From Dendrolimus kikuchii (lineage: Eukaryota; Arthropoda; Insecta; Lepidoptera; Lasiocampidae): 64,000 bases of DNA. Position 1 is the stretch's first letter; each line of letters begins with the position of its first letter. The stretch spans positions 14,105,213 to 14,169,212 of the forward strand of contig CM034395.1 of the NCBI GenBank assembly GCA_019925095.2. Direction: 5' to 3'. Made by a program: the position numbers and the translations under genes. Positions 11,901 through 23,900 of the stretch are shown here, in pieces. The notes beneath the pieces were generated by a model. That model had not been told where the DNA came from. It saw only the letters and a list, made by a program, of their open reading frames with translations, and ran no database searches.

Positions 11901-14900
11901 TTTACCGACTAGAAAAAATATTAGAACTAAACACATGTTTTTTTTATGGCTGAAGTATTGCTGGAAAGTGATTATGGTCGGCTATGGACAAATGCAACAT
12001 CAGAGGTGCTGCCAATGTACTGTTGATCTTACAGAAGTTTTATTATATTTTTTAATTAAGGACATCCGTATCGTAGCGCTGTGGAAAACCTTGTACATAG
12101 CACCTCAGTACATACACACTCTCTTATAGAATCCCCTCGTCGTTACCTGGAGAGTGACGTGAACATCCATTACAAATGTCCGGTGAGACACGACCCTTTG
12201 CCGCTGGTCCCGGAGCGGGAACTAGCAAGACAGCAAGCCGAGCATATGAAGAGGCTATACCGAGAACAGCGGCGGAACAAATATCTACAGGTTTGTTCAT
12301 TTACTTTACTTCTTTATTACCTTCGTATGTTGTAATTATTTCTTCGTTTAAATAGTTTAGAATTTTGTAACATTCCGAAATTAAGTGCCACTTTGTAGGA
12401 TGTTTGTCACGTCTTCTTTTACTAAACATTTTAATGTACGTAGGTACTATGACTATGTACGGGCATTATTACCTCATACATCTTAATTAAGTGAATATAA
12501 TCAGAATGGGTGTGCCGTGGTATTTCTGATAACAAAAAACTTACAATAAATTGGATAAAAATATATATATATAATGCATACAATTGGAAGAAATACGATA
12601 TGATGTAGAGACAAAAAGTTACCATCACCAATCGCTGCCATTCAAGTGTAATCGCTTTATATCAATTTAGTATAACGTAATCAATCGATTTTCCGGTTAT
12701 GCTATGAATGTTCTGTGAAATCGTTCACATTATCCAGATATAAAACATAAAAAACATCAAAGTTGTTACCATAGATACATATTTCACAATTTGCCATTAA
12801 TACTTCTTAATTTCTATAATTAATAATATTGTCCTATTTACTTCCTATTCGTTAGTTCGTTCCTTTTCCCCATTTTTCAGATTAATCATTTTGTGTTTAT
12901 ATTAGGCAGATTTTAAATCTGACCCTTGGTGAATCTTATTTACTTATTATAAGTTTAAATAAAAACTAAAATTGTCTAAGCCTGATAAAATATACCATCA
13001 TTTCACTGATTTAGTGGTAGCTTACTTAGACGCTGCACAGCGTTAGTAAAAACCTTCAACTGAAACGATAAGATGAACGTAATATAAGAGTATCAGAAAA
13101 AATGTATAAAAACAGATCTATTATTCCGATGAACTTTTTTTGAGAAAATTTTCGAGCTCTATCATAATTAAAAAATACGTTGATAAATTCAACTTTCACA
13201 CGAATACAGACAAGTTAATGGTACTGCATTTTTATGGTGTCAGTATCAAATATAGAGTTGTATTTAATCAGCGAGAAATGAGTTATTGGAAATAGTGAGA
13301 GTGAGGTGTATTTAGATAGGTATCGATCTTTTGATGTAAAAACACTGAACGGGATAATATCTGAATGTGATTATCGTGTCAGTCAGCACTATGTGGCTGA
13401 TATGTTTAATCCAGTTAAACCGGAGGTAGCACGCAACTGCAGTTTGATCAATACGAGCATAGTTACGATCAGGAACTACATATATACATTTATACACAAA
13501 TTGTATAACACATTAAAAACCACTTTATACTAAACTAAGTAATATAAAGGCATCTTTCCTAAAATGCAAACGTGTAAAAATGGTGAACTCTACTAATACA
13601 TACATTAGTCCTATCTTTTTAGTTGACAATAAACCGTACCTCATGTACTACGAAATATTACAAATTAGGAGCTTGATCTGATCTGAATATGATTTGCTGC
13701 GATAGATGTGTGGGCTCACAGAGAAAAACTTTTTTAGAAACTTCCGCATTCGCAGCTACCTTCATGTCCATGACATAGCAAATAAACTACAAGAAAGTTG
13801 TGTACGTCGTCAAGTCAATTTATTTGTGTAGCAAATGTCTTAACTAAACATACTCCAATAGATCCCGGTGAAAGAGGTAGAACCAAATTATATCGGCATG
13901 ACTTTCATACAGTACATACGTGCTTATAGTAAGACTATACAAAAAAAATAGTAGAGAGAGTAGTTGTAGAAAAATTAAGAAAACTCCTGAGTTCTAAAGC
14001 ATAAACGCGACGTCAGCATAATAATGATGAATACTAGGGCTAAGATAATATTATAGGGTCTAATTTCGTATAAAAACACTTAACTTACGAATCGTCAGTC
14101 AAATGTTTTGTTCTGGGTCTGTTTGATTTCACCGTTTCTTACAGATTTGTTCCTTAATACTTTGCTTTATTTTTAAAGTAATTATAATTTATCTTTAAAG
14201 TAACAACAAAACAGCGATGCGTTTTCTTCCGTGTGTTATTTAAAATAGCATATCATGTAACGACGAGAGCCTATGGTTTTCAATAGAAACGTCTCTTACA
14301 GCTGTAACATAATCTACCGCGTTGCGGTTTCTCTGTCGCTTCACCGTTTGTTTAGCGTTCATTTTCATTCTAGTTTCCACAATACGCGTGCTCATAACAT
14401 TAACATAAATTTTATAGTCCTACTTAACTGTTGACGTTTATTTACAAGCTGTGTTTTGTATTGTATAATTTTGTTTTCAAAGGTAATTGCGTGTATTCAT
14501 TGTAATAATAAAATATTATAGGTAGAATGTAAATGTTCATTTCCGCTTCTATAATCTCGTTCATTGAAGCAGGATTGCGAACATCTAGTTCTGAATTGGT
14601 AAGAAGCAACTTGCAAATAATAATTATAATTTTACGTAATATTAAAATTGTGATGGAAATTATTGACAAATCTTATGTAACATTTAATTTTTGACATCGA
14701 TTATATCACCTTTTCTGTTTTGCTAAAAATACGAATTCTGATAAAAGTTGCATCAAAGTTCTGTAGCTGTTTTGATAAAAACTAAATCCTTACAACACCA
14801 CCATAATGAGCCCTCTGTCTGTCTATGTTACACATAATTGTCATAATTATATGGATGAAAATTCGGTTATTAAGTCTATTCTATATTATGTCGCTACGCA

Positions 14901-17900
14901 AAGATGTAGGGAAATCACAAAAAATATGGGTAGTCGCCATACGGGTGATCATCTAATTAAAATCAATAGATAGTGAATTCACTTCCAATCCATCAGTGAA
15001 GATCGGTATATCCCTCTGTAGCTTTTGAACTACTTAGTGGAACGTTTAAAAAACATTAGACATTTAGACCTTTAGAGAAAATACTTTCCATGTAAATTGG
15101 TTTAAACTAAATATTCCGTAATTTTTGATATATGTGTTCCATTCAATGCTTCTTAGGATTCCGAAGTCCAATAACAGCTGTTACATCTACGAAACCCGTA
15201 ACTGTAACACATATGTATATACTGATACACAATTGATATTTTTTTTATACATCGCGGTACGAAATAAAACATGTAACCAAAACTTGACACACTTTAATTT
15301 CCCCTATTATATTCATGGACTAATGCACTCCGGATGTGCTTCTCATAATCTGTTACATTACGTTTGTATCCGTCCCAGGTAAATGCCGCAGGTAGGTAGC
15401 GTTCACTGATTTCACTTCGCTCAGCGCGGTGAAATTATGCGCTATGTGCCTTGCTTTAAATGCGGTGACAACTACTCAAGAGCCCTTTATGAGAAATCAG
15501 TAGGTTCTTTGCATAACGTAACACTTACCAGACAAGTTCTTTTACATAGAGGTAACGCTACTTTTACTGTGCGATATTTATTTATTGGTTAAGCCAATAA
15601 AATAGACGGTTCATTTATGTCGTCTTGCATTTAGGTTGAATCAACAAATGTGTTCCATATTCACATAAAAAACTTGACTCATTCAATGTCATTGAATAAC
15701 GTCGTGTCCATTCATTTCGGTGTCTATAAACCAAACAATCTATTTGGTTGATTCGTCTAATATCAGCATTAGAGCTTTCTATGCTGCTTCGCTCAAGGAA
15801 ACCATCTCGGGAAAATGCCCTATTTTTGTAAAAGAATATCCTATTTTCAACTTATATATTGAAAGTACATACTTATTTATAGGTTGGTAAGTTAGTATGT
15901 AACACATCCATGTTCCGCGGGCGATAGGATAACTTTTGTTCATCTGTTTACCGAAAAAACATACTTATCAGGTAGACGTGATTATTAGTTCATTCCCAGG
16001 GTCACGGAAAATAGACAAACAGACATCTAAACAAACAAAAACTTACAACATTTACAGGTATTTAAACGTAGAATATAAGATTTGCGTTCTAAGAACTTTT
16101 ATCTTTACTAATTAATATTTGTAAAATTCCTTACTTTACGATTGTTCTCCTGTATTTAAATGTTTAATTTACGCGTTCATGCGTTCATTGCAGACTGTTA
16201 AAAGTGGATAGTGATAGAGAATCTTTTCTAATAAGAACAATGCTTTGATTTACATAACGTCTAGTTAAATCATTGAATTTCACTAACAGGTGGCTAAGTA
16301 TCTATCTACGAAATACCATCTACCGTTATAGTACAGGCTGAATTTCTCCAGTGGACCTCCAAGGCCAAATCCCAAACTACACATAATAGCGAAAAACAAC
16401 ACTCAAAGGAATCTCGGTGGCGATTTTGATTAACACTGAAGCGGTATCATTAGAATTTTGAAAATCAATTACCCTAGACAGGAATAGAATCCGCTGATTT
16501 TGAAACGGTAATATAATTATACTAATGCATAGTATAACAGCTTGTAATGATCAATTTTTGTGAAGGAATGTCAAATGCAAACTAAGAGAACGGGTTGATT
16601 TTTATTAAAATGTGGATACGCGCACCCAAAATCGTAGTGTCCTCCCCAGGAACTAACTTCTTTCTGTTCCGGATTTCATGGCAAAATAAAAGAAACGCGG
16701 AACATTTTTCACCTCTACGGGGCCGTTCATTGTGCATATGTGCACTTGGCCGATTTTTATTCAAAGATAACTGGTTTCGGACAAATTTAGATTATATTTA
16801 TCAGTTTTCCTAATATTAATCATTTTAAAGTTTATTTTAATTAGTGTTTTATATTTTTGTCATATCGGAAGTAAAATAAACGATTAGGAAATTACAGGTT
16901 ATAATCAGCTCTTTCGATTTTCTAATCTATTTCTAATTTAACAAATCATATGTATTGCTGATAAAATGTTCGTGTTAGATTTTGCTTTTATATTGTTTTC
17001 AAGTTACCATCTATACAGAAATCTCCAATAAACATATCGGACGTAGTTATTCAAAACCAGTACCAAACTACAACCTTGACAAAATTAGTAAGTATACAGA
17101 ACGGTTCCAAATCGCGTGTTTTATATGTGCTAAAAATATCTATGATATTTATCTTTGATATTTTATTATCTAAAATATTTAAGAAAACAAGTTTCCTTGG
17201 TCATTCTAAGCAGCTTTTTGTGCATATCTGAACTATCTCAAACTCTAATCTGAATGGGTGGGTCCTAATTAGCATAACTACAACCAATTGTCAACACAAT
17301 TTTAATGTCGTATATAGTCAAAAAATCCGGTTCTAATCGACCTTGAATCTCGCGCGCATACCAACAAAAAATCCGTTGACCAATAATGACCACATATAGC
17401 GACATGGTATTCTCTTGTTATTGAACACTCGGTAACGAAATTTAAACTCTATTTATATTTGATTTAAAGTGATTTAACAAATTTTCGAAATGTAAACTTT
17501 CCGAGCATATTGATATTGGGATACAACTTGATAGTTATTAAGTGATAATGGTCCAGTGTAAACGAATTGTGCGCGTGCTCAAATCGCATGAACTTGATCA
17601 ATCTGTGATCTTGATCAATAAGTTTCATTGAAGCGGTTCTTTTTATTACATTAAAGCACGATTTTTCAATGGTTACGTAATTTCTATATTATAAAATATA
17701 TAATATGATATTGCATGAATATGTGATATAAAGATTATCGCCTTCTAACGTGTAGAAATATTTTCAGGAAAAAGTTATTCTACATTCGGATATAAAAGCG
17801 TTTGACGCTTCAATTAAGGTGATATTTTTGAGAAAGTGTTGTTCACGAGTGCCGTTTGATTTTTGACTAACACAAAAAATTGAAAAAAATAGTTATTACG

Positions 17901-20900
17901 CAAATAGTACCTTTCGAGAAATTGTCGCCTCCCATACATATTCAAATTCATGCTGTTGTATACATACTAGCTAAATTCATCATTTGAAAATATCTCGCGT
18001 TGTTCAACGTTTGTCTTCTAAATATTAAATCATCGAATTGTTTATTTTATGATGCATGGTGTATTAAATAAAATTCAACATCACTTTGTTAAATTTTAAT
18101 AAGAAAAATAATTCTTCACCCTCAATTTTTACAGGAGCTCCAAGACATGCAAAACCGTCGTCATCAAGACAATTTTACACCTTCGCAAAAGACAGTCGTG
18201 CCTTTGAACAGATATGATGAGGCTGATAAAGTGATTGCGAGGGCTGTGTACGCCTTCAACGGGCAAACAAACAAGGAACTTAGTTTTAGGAAAGGCGACT
18301 TGATACACGTCAGACGGCAGATAGACGCAAATTGGTATGAAGGCGAAGTACACGGAAGAATAGGACTGTTCCCCTATAATTATGTTGAGGTGAGATATTA
18401 CACTTTCTACAATTTCCTTTTTTTTTCTTACACATTTTTGTTCTTTAAACCAAAGTGCGTGAACGCATTTAAAGTAGATAATGCAAATAGATAAAGTGAA
18501 AAGTGTTTTACTATTGTTACTACTTCTGGGACAATGTTAGTGTTAGTGATCCTTTCACGCAGATGTAGCGATGGGTTTAATGCATTATTTGTGATGCGAC
18601 ATTGTTATAAATTGTTAATGACTTTAACATAATTAACAATTCATTTTATTGTCAGATAATGTACATACGTACATCCATTAATGTAGCTAATCATTAACGG
18701 CGTTATTTTTGACGCTATGACCAAGAAGACACATTTGGCCATAGTAACTAACAATAACATTCTCCCAGAGGGAGCAGGGACATAAGAAAGATCTATATTC
18801 TGTACCTTCTCTTATAGAGTAAGGGGCGTTAGTAGACGTTATCATTATTAATTAATAAGTGTAAAAATGTCTATTTGAATGTTTATTGCTTTCAGTTAAA
18901 TTGTAGCATAAGTTCGTTAATTGTGACAAAAATTATATTAGAAAAGTTTGCTTGAATAATGGATAATACAATTTTATTTTTACCCAACGAACATCTAAAC
19001 AGAAATATAAAAATATAATGACAAATCCCGTAAATAACTACCCTAAATAGGAACATATCTGATACATAATTTCAGATACAAAAAGGCGATATAGTGCAAC
19101 CACCAAAAAAGCCAGCGACAGTCGAAGGTCGGGCGCGGGCGAAATTCGACTTCACCGCACAAACAAACCTCGAGCTCCCGTTGAAAAAGGGCGAAGTAGT
19201 GGTCCTGACGAGACGCATTGACCAGAATTGGTGGGAAGGCAGGAATGGAGTCAAAACGGGTATATTCCCAGACAGTTACATCACTGTGTTACAGGAACCT
19301 AGTCAAAACAAACCAGGTAAAATTTATTTAATATTGAATTAAACAATAGTTCAAAAATATTACTCCAATCTGTATGTTATTGGGGTGGTAGTTTAGTGGC
19401 TAACGCACTTATGTCTCAATCCAATAACTGTCAGTTTTTGTGACCTGCTGTGGAAATTGTTACAATCAAAGAAAACGTCGTGAGTAAACCTGTACGTTGA
19501 AATTAACGATCTATGAAACTCGCAAACCTGCCTAGGACAGGTGTGGCAGTTACACCGTCTGTTACCCTGTGCGGAATGTGAAGAGTGAAAAGGCCGGAGA
19601 GCACAGCAGTGAGACTGTGGCGAATAGAGGTTATGATCACTCACTGACCGGTCGGCGAAATCAGAGAGAGAAATGTCATGATGATAAAATATATATTAAA
19701 CCTAATTATCTAATTATACATTAATGGTTAATTCTTCTGGCCATGTAAATACTACACAAAAAAATAATCAGGTCGTTTCATTCCCTTAACAACCTGTCAT
19801 TAATAGTGACCCCAGCGTGATTTGAACACGCAACCTTCTTGTGCCCGTTACGGGTTAATATTATACGTCTTTCTATATAAAATCGCTCGCATGTTACTTC
19901 TGTGTCCTCTGGGACTCGTGTTTTCCAGGATAAATATATAATAAAATAATGACTAAGGGTCTCGACTGTTTTTTATGTGAACTTATTACACTGTTATAGT
20001 AGAATCCCTTTATTATGACTCCACCTATGTTGACCAACCACTTAATTACCCAGCTTAGTTTGGTTTTCATATAAAATTCTATATAATAAAGACGGATATA
20101 ATAAACTCGCTTATAGTGACATATCGCTTGTTATGACCTATTTTTATAAATTATATCCGTTTATAGTGTAGTACAACGATACCAATTTTAGAAAGAATTT
20201 TGTGCTTAAAATGATCAAATGCCCTAATTCTGATCAAAACAACTCTTATGCAAAAATAACGGTGCTAGATGCACTTCTTATATATGCCTGAAACAAAATG
20301 TATTAATTATAGAATAATAATTTTCTAAGTATGTATATGTTTTTTGCTTTGTTCTTCCCTTCGATGTCATTATAAACGGATTCTACTATACTTATTTTAA
20401 TTACAATCGTACAATTATTTAGCATTGTTGTCTGTGCACACAGTTACTCTCCCCAGTCAAGAGTATATCAAATTTATGTATCATAAAAGTCATAATTGGT
20501 TTTGATAAACGCGTTCCGTTCTAATATAATTCGTGTGTTACCTTAGATTATGTCTTATTAAATGTAAATGATACTTTGTAAAGAAACTTTCATAATGATT
20601 ATAATTAATACAAAAGAAATACTGTCTTCCTAAAGCTTTGTGCATGAAATACTATCTTCATAGATATAATTTTGTATTCATGCACAAAGTTATACATGCC
20701 TGATAAATTTGCGATATGAAAGGAAAATTTATATTACATGTAAGATAATATACAATAAGTATCATAGGTGCAAAAGATAACTAACAATGAGATAACATCA
20801 AGTGGTTTCTTAAGTACCTAGCGCAGGTAGAGACGAAAATGGTCGTGACTATGAATTTGAATTTGAATACATTTAACAATAACAAGCATTAATGTCTTGC

Positions 20901-23900
20901 TTTCTCAAAGAAAATGTTGTTAGATTTTTTACGCTAATACGTCATGCAAAGAGAAATTAAAAACAAACTAAAAATCATCTAGATTACAAAAACAAAAATG
21001 TTTTGTTAGATGATAAAAAGTGTCCCAATTGATTTGAGTATCTCGGTGGTATCGCAGAATTGCAACCGATAGCGAGTGGGGACAAGCCGGCGGCGTCGCC
21101 AGCGGCGCATGGCCTGGTGAACGGGTCCGCGCGGCGCAGCATGGGCGCGCACTCCTACACGCCGCAGCCCAACAGCCCTGCGCTCGCCAACGCACCGCCC
21201 GCCACGCAACCGCTACCCGGTAAATAGACGAGGACAGAAATACATATTTTACTAGCGGGCCCGGGAACCTCGTCATGCTCTCAAAAATTAAAAACCTACC
21301 CGATTCTATTTAGAATCTACAAACTCTCCGGGTCCCTGAAACTCATATACACTCAAAATATTTAAACTATATTGATCAAGCGGTTTAGGAGTTTGGTGAC
21401 ATACAAAAGTACAGAAGATTTACATATCTATATATATCAATTAGTCTTAAGTCTCGCTGAAACTCGAGAACGGCTGGACTGATTTGACTAATTTTGGTTT
21501 TGAATTATTTGTGGAAGTTCAGGGAAGGTTTAGAAGTTAAGTAAATATGAAAAAAATGCTTGGAACAGCTTTTTATTTATTGATTCTGAGGCGGTACGAA
21601 GTTTGCCGGGTCAGCTAGTTTATTATATTTCTATAGCCATTTTGAAAAAAAAAAGGAAAATCTTCTAAAATATTTTTGTTCGTCCGTCTGTCCATTTGCT
21701 GTTTGCATCAACTTTTTTGGACATATGAATGAAATTTAATAGAAACATCTTAATCTATACGCCGTTACACCATGCTGTATTGAAATAACAAACTAGCAAA
21801 GGCCGTCATACATAGAATAGAATAGAATAGAATAATCATTTATTGCTATAAATGTATGCGTACATAGGTGTTTTTTGTGGTAATTGTCTCAATACATTTT
21901 GCCTTATTAGGCGTGCAATTTTCACATCTTATAATTAAAACTGAATTGAAAACTAATTACTATTTACAATTACTAAACTAAACTAAACTAATTACAATCA
22001 TTAATGAAATAATTACTATAATAATTAAATAAATTAGATTATATTAAATTAAATGTCAAGCAAAGCAATAGTTATAAGAATACATAGTAATCATTGGAAT
22101 TTATCAATTATATAATCCTCGATTTTATAGTAGCATTTAATTATCAACAATTTTTTTAGATGTCCTTTAAATAATAATATGGATTTTTGCTTCTTTATAT
22201 TGTCAGGTAATTTATTGTATAATACTGGGGCCATACATAATACACTTTTTTGCATTAGTGTAGTTTTACTACTATGAATGCAAATCCTGTCATTATCGCG
22301 TCGATTGCGTTTTATAGTTTGACCTATGCTTGGGAAAAGATGAGGATTATTTCTAACAAATAAACAGATTTCATATATATATAAGCAAGGAAGTGTTAAA
22401 ATCTTATAATCTATGAAATATTGCCTGCAGCTATCCGTATTTTGGAGTCTAAATATAGATCGTATACAGCGTTTTTGCCCTTTAAATGCAACTTCTGTGT
22501 CCGTAGAATTCCCCCAAAATATGATGCCATATCTCAAAATTGATTCTGTTAGTCCGTAGTAAGCTGTTAGAACACCATCTATATTTAAGGTTGGAGATAT
22601 TTTATAAAGAGCATATGACGCACTGCCTAATTTTTTATTTAAGTTTGATATATGACATTTCCAATTTAACTGTTTGTCTATAGTGACGCCTAAAAATTTT
22701 GCGAAATCTACTGACTCAATCACATGATTTTGATATTTAATCATAATGTTAGATGCACTATTTCTTTGGCTAAAGTGCATAACTTGAGTCTTTTTTAGAT
22801 TGATTTTTAAGTGATTATGATTTAGCCAATCAATGATCGACGATAGTGTTTCGTTTATGTCGGATTCATAATTTGTATTTGCTGTAGGTGCAATTGATAC
22901 TGTGCTGTCGTCGGCAAATAGAACCATTGGATGATTTGTTACTTTAGGTAAATCATTTATATAGGCAATAAATAGAAGAGGACCTAGGACACTGCCCTGT
23001 GGCACTCCGAACACAACAGGACGGGCTTTAGATTGGTATATCTCCTGTTTTTTAGTTTTAAAATTAATTCTTGTTATACTTGTTTTTTGTTTCCGATTAG
23101 TTAAGTAAGATTTTAATAGGTTTAAGATATTGCCCCTAATGCCAAATGATTCTAATTTGCGAAGTAAAATACCATGGTCTACATAATCAAATGCCTGCGT
23201 CATATCGCAGTATATCGCGCATATTGGTGTTCGGTTGTCAATATTTGATATTATTATTTTATAAAAATCGTATATGGCCATATTTATGCTTTTATTTTGT
23301 CTAAATCCCTTTTGTTCGTCACACAATATTTTATAACGTTCAAAATAGTTATACAGCTCTGTATAAATATATTTTTCGTAAATTTTAGAGAAAATAGGCA
23401 CGAGTGCTATAGGTCTATAATTATCCATTTCTTCTTTATCCTCTTTTTTAAACAGAGGTTTGATTATAGATACTTTTAGTCTATCAGGAAAAACACCTTT
23501 ACTTATACTGAGATTGATTAAATAACTTAGATGTCTGCAAATAATGTCACTTACATTTTTAATTATTATGGTCGATACTTCGTCATAACCTACGCTATGC
23601 GTATTTTTTAGTCCTAAAATAATTTTATAGATGTCAATGGGTAAACATGGATTCATAAACATAGAGTTAGTCATATTTAGAATGTTGTTTAATGTCAAAT
23701 TATTTTTTGATTCAAAGACGGGCTTAATTTTGTCTATAAAATGATTATTGAAAGCATTAGCTATTTCTTTTGGGTGCGTAATTAGTTTGCTATGCGACTT
23801 AATTTGTATAATAGAGTCACGAGGTATATTAAGACGCGATTTATTAATTATCTGCCAGGTGGCTTTTGATTTACAGTTTGCTGTTTTTATTTTGTGATTA

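Larger units (their letters stand above)
4770..12129 (+). other. CAP 5' introns and alternative-promoter region
   Basis: Apart from the two alternative first exons at 5529 and 7531, this 7.4 kb holds no supported gene. 4770-5528 and 7200-7530 would contain the promoters and 5' UTRs of the alternative first exons; no TATA box stands out. 6755-6800 is a simple (CAA)/(ACATTA)-type run. A MITE (8384-8523), a LINE tail with a (TC)n run (8729-8903) and a LINE fragment (10262-10560) are listed separately. The remainder, including 10.6-12.1 kb, is AT-rich intron in which I recognise nothing. Confidence 0.6.

Noticed and set aside
20968..21276. Arg/Ala-rich ORF on the minus strand
   Set aside because: Shadow of the GC-rich CAP linker exon, whose phases fit its neighbours.
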